DNA of 27,679 nucleotides, taken from positions 1 to 27,679 of the forward strand of contig DKAI01000111.1 in NCBI GenBank assembly GCA_002450755.1, written 5' to 3'. The stretch comes from Deltaproteobacteria bacterium UBA6930. GTDB taxonomy: Bacteria > Myxococcota_A > UBA9160 > UBA6930. Both the position numbers and the translations under genes were made by a program. Under the pieces are notes generated by a model. That model was not told the DNA's origin, ran no database searches, and saw nothing but the letters and a program-made list of their open reading frames with translations. Below are positions 15,010 to 22,087 of the stretch, piece after piece; the stretch's first letter is position 1; each line of letters starts with the position of its first letter.

Positions 15010-15858
15010 TTAGTTCAACTGCTCTTTTTGGCCTATTAGCGCGGAGAGTCGGGCTTTCACGGGTCCGGCGGTTTCGTCATCAGGATGGGAACTCAAAAAT
15101 TCCTCAAGATCCTGTCGTGCCAGGCTGGGCCGTCCTAACTGTTCGTAAAGTAGTCCCCTATCCCTCAATTCGTACTTATTGTCCGGCTGTAGTTCGATAA
15201 GGGCATCGCAGCAGGCGAGCGAAAAGGCAGGGTCTCGGCTTTTCAAGTAGATCTGCTTTAGATTTCCTAACATTCGCAAAAGGAAATCATGGACATTCGC
15301 TGAGCCAATACCACCCGGGGAAAAAGGAATTCCGGGGACGATGGCTTTCCATCGAGCCTCGCATTCCGAGTTTTCGAGAACCTGACCCTCGAATGCGTCT
15401 ATCCAGACCGTCTCTGCGGGTGATTCCTCAGCCCAGAATCGGGTCAAAAAGTGCCCTGGAAAACTCACTCCCGTGAGTGGGAGATTCAACCTTCGTGCCA
15501 CTTCGACATAAACAACAGCCAAACTTATAGGAATTCCAGTTCGTCGAATAAGAACTTCTTCGAGGAAACTATTTTTAGGATCGTAATAGCCGTTTCGATT
15601 GCCTTTGAAGCCGGCGTCTTTGTGAAGGGCCTGAACCAGTGCCTCCGCAGCGGCTCGATTGTTGTCTACGTTGGTCAAATGGGCGCGGGCGATCTCCGTT
15701 AATTCTTCTAAGATTTGCTCTGTATTGTCCATGTTGAGAGAGCCCGTAAACAAGGCTGACATGGTCAGTGTGGCCTCAATAAGTCCTGCCCCGTCTGCTG
15801 GGTCAGCATTTAATCGGGTAGCCATCTCGCGAAACGCTTCTCCTGAAGTTTTTTCCAT
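15010..15858 (-). CDS. SirB1-like transglutaminase-fold / TPR protein
   Basis: This 282-residue protein matches the SirB1/YchA family. A transglutaminase-like core contains RRTGIPISLAVVYVEVARRLNLPLTGVSFPGHFL in pieces at about residues 104-137, followed by a C-terminal TPR-like helical repeat (CCDALIELQPDN, RDRGLLYEQLGR). The core keeps the GIPISLA motif, in which the transglutaminase cysteine is replaced by Ser, as is normal in this family, so it is probably a non-catalytic scaffold. Its biochemical function is unsettled in general. It is transcribed away from lysA, whose start is 55 bases distant, so the two share a divergent promoter region. Confidence 0.87.
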   Translation of the reverse strand: MEKTSGEAFREMATRLNADPADGAGLIEATLTMSALFTGSLNMDNTEQILEELTEIARAHLTNVDNNRAAAEALVQALHKDAGFKGNRNGYYDPKNSFLEEVLIRRTGIPISLAVVYVEVARRLNLPLTGVSFPGHFLTRFWAEESPAETVWIDAFEGQVLENSECEARWKAIVPGIPFSPGGIGSANVHDFLLRMLGNLKQIYLKSRDPAFSLACCDALIELQPDNKYELRDRGLLYEQLGRPSLARQDLEEFLSSHPDDETAGPVKARLSALIGQKEQLN

Positions 15859-15913
15859 ATTGCGGTGGTACCACGACTCGCAAGGATGTAAGCCCCTGGG
15901 GTAACCTGATGCA

Positions 15914-17188
15914 ATGACTACTTCACTCGCGCGCTTTGAAATTGCTGGATTGTCGGTTAGGGATCTCGCAAGGACCTATGGTACTCCGACTTACATTTAT
16001 GACTCGAAAACAATGGGTACACAGATCGAGTCCCTCAGGCCATTTGACGTAGTTCGATATGCTCAGAAGGCAAACAGTAGTTTGGCGGTCGTTGATTTTA
16101 TGCGACATAAAGGGGCTTTGGTGGACGCGGTTTCCGCAGGGGAGATCAGGCGAGCAATAGCGGCGGGCTACCAATCGGGAGGAGACCCCCCGGCTATCGT
16201 TTACACGGCCGATATTTTCGACTCCGAAGCTCTTGAACTAGTTTTAGCAAATGACATACACGTAAATTGTGGCTCTCCAGATATGATAGATCAGTACGGG
16301 GACCGGGTTTCGGAGGGTTGCATAACCCTAAGAATTAATCCTGGTTTCGGACACGGCCATAGCCAGAAGACGAATACTGGTGGAGAACAAAGCAAACATG
16401 GGATTTGGTTTCAGGACTTAGGGGATAGTCTTGAAAGGGCGGCCCGCAAGAACCTGAGAGTGACTGGCATTCACGTACATATTGGATCAGGTACCGATTA
16501 TCAACACCTTGCTGAGGTGTGCGGGGCGGTTGAGTCGTTTGCACTTCAAGCTGGCCCTCAGGTCATTAGCATAAGTGCTGGTGGTGGTTTACCTGTGGCT
16601 TACAAACAAGGAGACTCTGAAATAAACATAGAGGAGTATTACAATCTTTGGAATGCGACTCGGAATCGTTTAACAGAGGCATTTGCTCATCCTGTTAGTT
16701 TAGAGATAGAACCAGGTCGCTACTTGGTGGCCGAGGCTGGATACCTTGTTGCTGAAATACGCGCCATCAAAAGAATGGGCAGTAACCTCTATTACCTCAT
16801 TGACGCAGGATTTAATAATCTCGCTCGTCCTATCCTATATGGAGCCTACCACCCTATGTCGGTAGCGTCCTTTGATGGGAGGAGCCTAAGCGAGGTAGCT
16901 AGTGTCGTCGTAGGTGGTCCACTTTGTGAATCAGGAGATATCTTTACGCAAGAAGAGGGCGGTTTTGTGCGATCCGAATTACTTCCAACTGCTAGTGTAG
17001 GCGACTATGTTGTCATAGAGTGTGCTGGAGCCTACGGATTCGTTATGGGCTCTAATTACAATAGCCGAGGTTATGCGGCAGAAGTTTTAATTCAAGATGG
17101 TCGGTCTCATTTAATCCGGATGAGGCAAGCTACTGAGGATCTCTTTAAAGAAGAAAAAATCCCAGAAACCAAAGAGGAGACTTTATGA
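15914..17188 (+). CDS. lysA: Diaminopimelate decarboxylase
   Basis: LysA decarboxylates meso-diaminopimelate to L-lysine, the last step of lysine synthesis. The 424-residue PLP enzyme has a fold-III alanine-racemase-like barrel with the PLP lysine at Lys52 in YAQKANSS. VDAVSAGEI, HVHIGSG, the ISAGGGLP phosphate-binding loop and EPGRYLVAEAGYL follow, and then the partner-subunit active-site motif GGPLCESGD. All expected residues are present. The start at 15914 has no clear Shine-Dalgarno. A GTGGTACCAC palindrome lies about 40 bases upstream in the shared promoter region with the SirB1-like gene. Its stop overlaps purC (ATGA), so lysine and purine synthesis genes are coupled here. Confidence 0.95.
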   Translation: MTTSLARFEIAGLSVRDLARTYGTPTYIYDSKTMGTQIESLRPFDVVRYAQKANSSLAVVDFMRHKGALVDAVSAGEIRRAIAAGYQSGGDPPAIVYTADIFDSEALELVLANDIHVNCGSPDMIDQYGDRVSEGCITLRINPGFGHGHSQKTNTGGEQSKHGIWFQDLGDSLERAARKNLRVTGIHVHIGSGTDYQHLAEVCGAVESFALQAGPQVISISAGGGLPVAYKQGDSEINIEEYYNLWNATRNRLTEAFAHPVSLEIEPGRYLVAEAGYLVAEIRAIKRMGSNLYYLIDAGFNNLARPILYGAYHPMSVASFDGRSLSEVASVVVGGPLCESGDIFTQEEGGFVRSELLPTASVGDYVVIECAGAYGFVMGSNYNSRGYAAEVLIQDGRSHLIRMRQATEDLFKEEKIPETKEETL

Positions 17189-18150
17189 CGGATCTTGACA
17201 CCCTGCTTCCCGAACTTTGCAATCAAACTCTAGACGAAACGCGGTTTGAGCAACTGGGAAAACGTGAAGGTGGAAAAGTCAGAGATAGCTATATCAAGGG
17301 TGATCAAAGGACCATCGTGGTCACTGACCGAGTCAGTTGCTTCGATGTAGTGGTTGGGACTATTCCGTTGAAAGGGCAGGTGCTTAATCAGGTGGCAGCC
17401 TTTTGGTTTGATAAAACAAGATCGGTTGCCAATAATCATCTTTTATCCGTGCCCGACCCAAGTGTTTCGATCGTTAGAGAATGTCAAACACTCCCTGTTG
17501 AATTCGTAGTTCGTGGGTATTTGACGGGCTCAACTTCGACTTCGATTTGGACTGCTTATTCCGATGGAGGAAGAGATTATTGTGGGCATCGACTTCCTGA
17601 AGGAATGAAGAGACATGAGGCCTTGCCGGAGGCGCTTTTGACGCCAACGACCAAAGCACCTATGGGCGAACATGACGAGTTGACCTCTCGCGACGAGATT
17701 CTTTCGAAGGGAGTTCTAAGCGAAGATGTTTTCGATAGGGCTGAAGCGCTAGTTATGGAGCTCTTCAGGGTTGGAACTGACTGGGCAACGAAGCAAGGGT
17801 TGATTTTAGTAGATACCAAATATGAACTGGGCTTAGATCAAACTGGAAACCTGATAGTCATTGATGAAATACACACTCCCGATTCCTCGAGGTATTGGTA
17901 TCGCGACGCTTACGAAGCAGCAATGTCTGAAGGGACGGATCCAAAGTCTCTCGATAAGGAATACGTAAGACGTTGGTTGGGAGACCAGGGATACAAAGGA
18001 GTGGGATCCCCCCCTGCCCTAACCGATGAGGTGCGCTGCGAGGCGGCTCGGAGGTACATTGCTGCTTTTGAGCAAGTTACTGGCACAGTTTTTGATCCGG
18101 ACACCTCCGAACCCCATACTCGAATCAGTAGAAATCTTGGCCTTTCATAA
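17185..18150 (+). CDS. purC: Phosphoribosylaminoimidazole-succinocarboxamide synthase (SAICAR synthetase)
   Basis: PurC joins aspartate to CAIR with ATP in the eighth step of purine synthesis. At 321 residues it is of the longer form, close to yeast Ade1 rather than the roughly 240-residue form of many bacteria. Motifs are GGKVRDSY (29-36), VTDRVSCFDVVVG, IPLKGQVLNQVAAFWF, VEFVVRGYLTGS, the ILVDTKYELG ATP-site segment and DEIHTPDSSRYW. The ATG at 17185 overlaps the lysA stop, with GAGGAGA at 17174-17180 as ribosome binding site inside the end of lysA. The next gene begins 45 bases later. Confidence 0.96.
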   Translation: MTDLDTLLPELCNQTLDETRFEQLGKREGGKVRDSYIKGDQRTIVVTDRVSCFDVVVGTIPLKGQVLNQVAAFWFDKTRSVANNHLLSVPDPSVSIVRECQTLPVEFVVRGYLTGSTSTSIWTAYSDGGRDYCGHRLPEGMKRHEALPEALLTPTTKAPMGEHDELTSRDEILSKGVLSEDVFDRAEALVMELFRVGTDWATKQGLILVDTKYELGLDQTGNLIVIDEIHTPDSSRYWYRDAYEAAMSEGTDPKSLDKEYVRRWLGDQGYKGVGSPPALTDEVRCEAARRYIAAFEQVTGTVFDPDTSEPHTRISRNLGLS

Positions 18151-18168
18151 AAGGATCATTCGGGAATT

Positions 18169-18181
18169 GTTCTTGAAGAAC
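18169..18181. promoter_or_regulatory. 13-base palindrome before the MFS gene
   Basis: GTTCTT and AAGAAC flank a central G in the 45-base gap between purC and the MFS gene. The arms are too close to form an RNA hairpin, so if it is meaningful it would be a protein-binding operator. Six-base arms occur by chance several times in a window this size, so this is only suggestive. Confidence 0.2.
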
Positions 18182-18195
18182 TTACGACAGTTGGG

Positions 18196-19470
18196 ATGAA
18201 ATCAGAGCGAGTTAGCCCCCTTTATCGTCGATACGTTTTGGGTGTACTGGTCCTGGTTTATGCTGCAAATTTCGTCGATCGGCAGATACTTTCGATACTG
18301 GTGCAGCCCATTAAGGAAGAGCTGGGTGTATCGGATACCTGGATGGGTTTCCTGACAGGGATCACCTTCGCGTTGTTTTATACTATTGCAGGTATTCCGA
18401 TTGCTCGGTGGGCAGACCGAGGTTCTCGTCGAAATTTGATAGTAATAGGGTTGGCACTTTGGAGTGCAATGACTGCCTTGTCGGGTCTAGCCAAGAATTT
18501 TTTTCATCTTGCTGCGGCGAGGATCGGAGTAGGGGTGGGCGAGGCTACTTTGAGCCCTGCCGCGCATTCGATGATTTCTGATTACTATCCTCCTGAAAAA
18601 CGCGCCACCGCCCTTGCTATTTATTCGATGGGAATCCATCTCGGCATCTTTTTGGGATATTTCTTGGGTGGTTGGATTAACGAGCTTTACGGATGGCGAG
18701 CCGCGTTTATGGTCGTCGGCTTGCCGGGACTCCTTTTGGCAGTTTTTGTTTTCTTTACAGTTCGTGAGCCTATTCGAGGATCGATCGAAAGAATTTCGGA
18801 TCAGCAGCAGCCCAGTATTAGAGCGGTTTTAAGTTTTCTCTCCGGACTCTCCTCAGCTCGGCATTTGACTCTTGCTACGTCCTATATAGCTTTCGCGGGT
18901 TATGGCGCGGCAATCTGGACCCCAGCTTTTCTCGACAGGGTTCACGACATGGGTACAGGGGAGGCAGGAACCTGGCTTGGCATTCTAACTGGCCTTTTCG
19001 GGGGCATGGGTGCTTTCCTCGGTGGGTATCTGGCAGATAAACTCTCAATACGAGACCCAAGATTTGCTCTTTGGTTACCCGGAATGGCATCTTTTGCAGC
19101 TATCCCCTTTGCTGTTGCGTTCTACGCTCTGGACGACGTGAATTTGGGTCTCATTTGTGCCGCTCCGTCCCTGGTCTTCTCAGCGATGTACTTAGGACCG
19201 TCCTTTGCTGTTGCCGCGAACCTCTCAAGCCTCAGAATGCGGGCAATGACGGCTGCAATATTAATATTTGTAATCAACCTTGTTGGGCTGGGTCTTGGCC
19301 CTTTAGTAGTAGGTGCTCTTAACGATGCCCTGAATCCGCGGTTCGGCGTGGAGGCGATTAGATATTCACTCATATTCGTTCAGGCTCTTATGCTACTCCT
19401 GGCGGGTACCCATTTTTTCTTGGGTGCGCGTACGCTCTCCCCTGATTTACTGGCTAAGGACAATCTGTGA
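18196..19470 (+). CDS. MFS transporter (spinster-like, 12 TM)
   Basis: This 424-residue inner-membrane protein has 12 predicted hydrophobic segments in two halves of six. TM1 carries NFVDRQILSIL (residues 25-35). The MFS motif A loop reads ARWADRGSRRN at 70-80, and TM4-5 contains RIGVGVGEATLSPAAHSMISDYYPPEKRATAL, which is typical of the spinster-like group. Such proteins are proton-coupled or facilitative carriers of lipids, sugars, aromatic acids or drugs, and the substrate cannot be assigned. The start ATG at 18196 has a weak GTTGGG site. Its stop overlaps the GTG start of the GNAT gene (GTGA), so carrier and acetyltransferase are co-translated. Confidence 0.92.
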   Translation: MKSERVSPLYRRYVLGVLVLVYAANFVDRQILSILVQPIKEELGVSDTWMGFLTGITFALFYTIAGIPIARWADRGSRRNLIVIGLALWSAMTALSGLAKNFFHLAAARIGVGVGEATLSPAAHSMISDYYPPEKRATALAIYSMGIHLGIFLGYFLGGWINELYGWRAAFMVVGLPGLLLAVFVFFTVREPIRGSIERISDQQQPSIRAVLSFLSGLSSARHLTLATSYIAFAGYGAAIWTPAFLDRVHDMGTGEAGTWLGILTGLFGGMGAFLGGYLADKLSIRDPRFALWLPGMASFAAIPFAVAFYALDDVNLGLICAAPSLVFSAMYLGPSFAVAANLSSLRMRAMTAAILIFVINLVGLGLGPLVVGALNDALNPRFGVEAIRYSLIFVQALMLLLAGTHFFLGARTLSPDLLAKDNL

Positions 19471-20081
19471 GGATTTGTTCATTAAAACCTAGTGGCTTCT
19501 TTCAGGCCGGTGGAGTTCTTGCTCGCTCGTTTAGAGACAGCCCATTAACTATTGCCGTGATGGGAGGTTCACCAGAACAACGTGAGGCGGCAATCTTTCC
19601 GAGCGTGGAAGTCAGTTTGTCTTTGGCATTTAACCGAACAACCCTGTTGCAGGTGAAGCAAGACGATGGTTGTCCTAAGGGGATCCTCATGGGAATTGAG
19701 CCAGGACATTTTCCTCTCCCACCCCCAGGGCTTTTGCAGTACTGGCGAGTAATCCGTTCTCAAGGATGGCGAGCGACAAAACGGTGGTCGCAGGTTTTTC
19801 ATACTCTCGAAGGTTCGCATCCATTCTTACCTCATTGGTACTTAGCGATGCTCGGTGTGGATCTTGATACCCAGCAAAGGGGATTAGGAGGCTTTTTGCT
19901 GGCGTCATGGCTCGACCTTGTGGACCAGGAAGGGGGAGAGGCGTATCTCGAGACTGACACGGAAGAAGGTGTGGAGTTTTATAGAAGACGAGGGTTTCAA
20001 GTGATTAGAGAGTTAAATTTCTTTGATACTGCGGTTTGGTGCATGCTGAGGCCCAGCACTGCCCAACGGCCTGGGAGTTGA
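19467..20081 (+). CDS. GNAT-family N-acetyltransferase
   Basis: This 204-residue protein is a GCN5-related acetyltransferase. The acetyl-CoA pyrophosphate loop is LGVDLDTQQRGLGGFLL at about 129-145, with the Q-x-x-G-x-G core. The C-terminal YLETDTEEGVEFYRRRGFQV block is also typical. The N-terminal half is less conserved. The start is GTG 19467, overlapping the MFS stop as GTGA and preceded by AAGGA at 19456-19460. Coupling with a transporter recalls acetylation-plus-efflux pairs that detoxify small molecules, but the acetyl acceptor is unknown. Confidence 0.88.
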   Translation: MRICSLKPSGFFQAGGVLARSFRDSPLTIAVMGGSPEQREAAIFPSVEVSLSLAFNRTTLLQVKQDDGCPKGILMGIEPGHFPLPPPGLLQYWRVIRSQGWRATKRWSQVFHTLEGSHPFLPHWYLAMLGVDLDTQQRGLGGFLLASWLDLVDQEGGEAYLETDTEEGVEFYRRRGFQVIRELNFFDTAVWCMLRPSTAQRPGS

Positions 20082-20095
20082 AATAACCTATTTCG

Positions 20096-20129
20096 CGCTA
20101 GCGCTAGATTTAGGAATAAACTCCTAGCG
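20096..20129. repeat. Repeated CGCTAG hexamer with inverted CTAGCG
   Basis: CGCTAG occurs twice in tandem (20096-20101 and 20102-20107), making a GCGCTAGCGC palindrome, and CTAGCG occurs inverted at 20124-20129. This could form a six-base stem just after the GNAT stop. No T-run follows, so termination is doubtful. Confidence 0.25.
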
Positions 20130-20170
20130 GCTTCACCGATATCCCCACGGGTAAAGACAGGGCTTTCCTT

Positions 20171-20185
20171 TTATGAATTGCATAA
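20171..20185. promoter_or_regulatory. AT-rich palindrome upstream of the ribosomal operon
   Basis: TTATG, five bases, CATAA form a perfect inverted repeat 65 bases before rpsN. Position and AT-rich symmetric character would suit a Zur-type operator, which commonly controls zinc-free ribosomal protein genes. The sequence is not a close match to published Zur consensus sites. It may equally overlap a -10 element (CATAAT at 20181-20186). Confidence 0.25.
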
Positions 20186-20250
20186 TTGGGGCGTGCCCGA
20201 TACATTCCGAGGCCCTGTCCAAGTGGATCTATAGGAGCAGAGAATAGGCA

Positions 20251-20556
20251 ATGCCCAAAAAGTCTCAGTGGTTGCGTGACAAGCGTCGAGAAAAGTTGAT
20301 CGAGAGGTTTGCTGATAAAAGAGCCGCATTGAGGACGACTCTTAAGAGCCTTGGAACCGATTTGGACGAGAAAATGGCTGCTCTCGCCGAATTGGAAAAA
20401 CTTCCTCGAAACTCGTCTCCAGCGAGGAAAAATCGCCGATGTAGAGTTACAGGGCGGTCGAAGGCCGTGTATAGAAAATTTGGGATTTCTCGAATCATGT
20501 TGCGTGAAATGGCTCTGAAGGGTGAACTGCCTGGGGTCAGGAAGTCGAGCTGGTAA
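20251..20556 (+). CDS. rpsN: 30S ribosomal protein S14, zinc-free form
   Basis: S14 binds the 16S rRNA 3' domain in the small-subunit head. The 101-residue protein is the long form, with a basic N terminus (MPKKSQWLRDKRREKL), LEKLPRNSSPAR, and the conserved C-terminal YRKFGISRIMLREMALKGELPGVRKSSW in pieces. Only one cysteine (NRRCRVTGR) remains, so the four-cysteine zinc site of the short form is absent. An AGGAG lies at 20233-20237, 13 bases from the ATG. Six bases separate its stop from the L31 gene. It heads a three-gene ribosomal cluster. Confidence 0.96.
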   Translation: MPKKSQWLRDKRREKLIERFADKRAALRTTLKSLGTDLDEKMAALAELEKLPRNSSPARKNRRCRVTGRSKAVYRKFGISRIMLREMALKGELPGVRKSSW

Positions 20557-20562
20557 GCAAAG

Positions 20563-20811
20563 ATGAAGGCCGAAATTCACCCGGAGTATCGAGAAGTTTT
20601 GTTCATTGATTCTGCTACCGGTGAGGAGTGGGTCTGCAGATCCACTATGAATTCAGAAGATATGAAAGAGGTAGATGGGAAGACTCTGCCTGTGGTCAAG
20701 CTAGAAATTTCTTCCGCGAGTCATCCTTTCTGGACAGGACAGATGAGAGAGGTGGATACCGACGGGCGAGTGGATCGTTTCCGAAAGCGTTATGGAAAGA
20801 AAAGAGGCTAA
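20563..20811 (+). CDS. rpmE2: 50S ribosomal protein L31 type B
   Basis: L31 bridges the two ribosomal subunits. This 82-residue protein is the type B, zinc-free paralogue: it begins MKAEIHPEYREVLFIDS, carries the RSTMNSED segment and the long SSASHPFWTGQ insertion typical of type B, and ends DGRVDRFRKRYGKK. There is a single cysteine and no Cys-x-x-Cys. It is very tightly placed, six bases after rpsN and two bases before rpmB, which implies one transcript. Confidence 0.95.
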   Translation: MKAEIHPEYREVLFIDSATGEEWVCRSTMNSEDMKEVDGKTLPVVKLEISSASHPFWTGQMREVDTDGRVDRFRKRYGKKRG

Positions 20812-20813
20812 GA

Positions 20814-21101
20814 ATGCCTAAGGAATGCGAATTGACGGGTACTCGCGGTCGAGCGGGGCGCAACGTGGCTCACTCAAACCGCGTTACTCCTCGCAGGTTC
20901 GACCCTAATTTGCAAAATGTCAGCTTTCTCAGTGATGCTCTTGGACGCACGATTCCTCTACGGGTCACGACAAGAACCATTCGAACCGTACAAAAGAAAG
21001 GCGGTTTGGATTCATTTTTGCTTTCTAGCGATGAGACGAAACTCCCGTCTAAGGCTCGCCGACTAAAAAGACGAGTACAGAAAGCTCTGTCGGGTCGTTA
21101 G
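20814..21101 (+). CDS. rpmB: 50S ribosomal protein L28, zinc-free form
   Basis: L28 is a small basic protein of the large subunit near the E site. The 95-residue product starts MPKECELTGTRGRAGRNVAHSN in pieces, continues RRFDPNLQNVSFLSDALGRTIPLRV, and ends with a basic helix. The SDALGRT and GGLDSFLL segments recall alphaproteobacterial L28 proteins. Only Cys5 is present, so there is no zinc site. I take the start at ATG 20814, two bases after the L31 stop. The same frame stays open upstream inside L31, but that part is not ribosomal protein sequence. Confidence 0.94.
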   Translation: MPKECELTGTRGRAGRNVAHSNRVTPRRFDPNLQNVSFLSDALGRTIPLRVTTRTIRTVQKKGGLDSFLLSSDETKLPSKARRLKRRVQKALSGR

Positions 21102-21162
21102 CGTAGTACTTCAAGAAATTCAGAGATTTTGGTAAGAATTAGAATCCAACAGGGAGATATGG

Positions 21163-22068
21163 ATGACAACGCGAAAGCCTGCCCTTGCCCTAGCTGCTGT
21201 GCCTGGACGAAGAGCCAGGACGCTAGAACTTGCTACTGAGATCGAAAAGAAAGGCTTCTCGGGTATTTATTGTGCGAGCTTTGGAGACGGTCTAGGCCTC
21301 TGTCAGGCGATAGCGGAAGCCACTAATACAATTTATTTTGGTACCGCAGTCGTAAATATTTACACCCGGCATCCATCGGACTACGCCCTAACGACTGCCT
21401 TAATCCATGAACTTTCAGGCGGAAGGTTTCGATTCGGAATAGGAGTGAGTCATCGACCCGTGACGGATCGTCTAGGGCTATCTACCGGTAAACCTCTTAG
21501 TGATATCCGAACCTTCGTTGATGAGTGGAAAGGGGTTGCGCGTACAGGAGATCAGCCACCAATTGTTCTTGCAGCCCTCAGAAAGAAGATGGTCGCCCTC
21601 GGAGGGGAGATAGCAAGCGGTATTGTCTATGCGAATGTGTCTCGCTCTAATTTAAAAAAATCTCTTTCAGCATTATCAGACGAGAAGCGTTCCGATCCGA
21701 AGTTTTTCGTCGGGAATATGATTCCTACCTGTATAAGCTCAGACCGTGAAGCTGCGGCGGCAGTAAACCGAAAAACTTTGTCTGGATACGTACAGTTGCC
21801 CAACTACAGAAATGTTTGGAAGGAAGCAGGTTACGTTGAGGAAATGAGTGGAATTGAAGAAGCAATAACTCGGGGCGAGCCGCAAAGGATTGGAGAATTT
21901 ATGACCAAGCGGTGGCTTTCAGACTGCACCCTCTTTGGAAGTCCTTCAGAAGTGCGCGAAGGTCTGGAAGCATTTTATGACGCGGGAATTAACGCTCCAA
22001 TCCTCGTTCCTTCGTCGGCGGCCGGTAACCAGATGAAAGCTTTCCAAGAACTTTTCGAGATTTTTTAG
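21163..22068 (+). CDS. Luciferase-like (LLM class) flavin or F420 oxidoreductase
   Basis: The 301-residue protein is a compact member of the bacterial luciferase superfamily. Visible blocks are EIEKKGFSGIYCASFGDGL, NTIYFGTAVVNIYTRHPSDYA, the ELSGGRFRFGIGVSHRP nucleotide-binding strand at about 85-101, and PPIVLAALRKKMVALGGEIASGIVYANVS, each read in short pieces. Family members are FMN monooxygenases or F420-dependent reductases, and this branch cannot be assigned to either. AGGGAGAT before the ATG is a good ribosome binding site. It follows rpmB by 61 bases and is convergent with the acyl-CoA dehydrogenase gene, 19 bases away. Confidence 0.88.
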   Translation: MTTRKPALALAAVPGRRARTLELATEIEKKGFSGIYCASFGDGLGLCQAIAEATNTIYFGTAVVNIYTRHPSDYALTTALIHELSGGRFRFGIGVSHRPVTDRLGLSTGKPLSDIRTFVDEWKGVARTGDQPPIVLAALRKKMVALGGEIASGIVYANVSRSNLKKSLSALSDEKRSDPKFFVGNMIPTCISSDREAAAAVNRKTLSGYVQLPNYRNVWKEAGYVEEMSGIEEAITRGEPQRIGEFMTKRWLSDCTLFGSPSEVREGLEAFYDAGINAPILVPSSAAGNQMKAFQELFEIF

Positions 22069-22087
22069 TATGGATATTCATGTAGTC

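Noticed and set aside
15862..15880. GGTGGTACCACG before lysA resembles the T-box antiterminator motif (GGTGGTACCGCG).
   Set aside because: The gap to the divergent SirB1-like gene is only 55 bases, so there is no room for stem I or a specifier loop, and no terminator hairpin follows. The motif is better read as a plain GTGGTACCAC palindrome or chance.
20110..20580. Long open frame (156 codons) on the minus strand across the S14 gene.
   Set aside because: S14 on the plus strand is unmistakable, and the antisense frame has no recognisable domain. It is a codon-usage shadow.
20628..20813. Upstream extension of the L28 frame through the L31 gene.
   Set aside because: The extension overlaps nearly all of L31 in another frame and is not L28-like. 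The protein begins MPKECELTG at 20814, as expected for the family.
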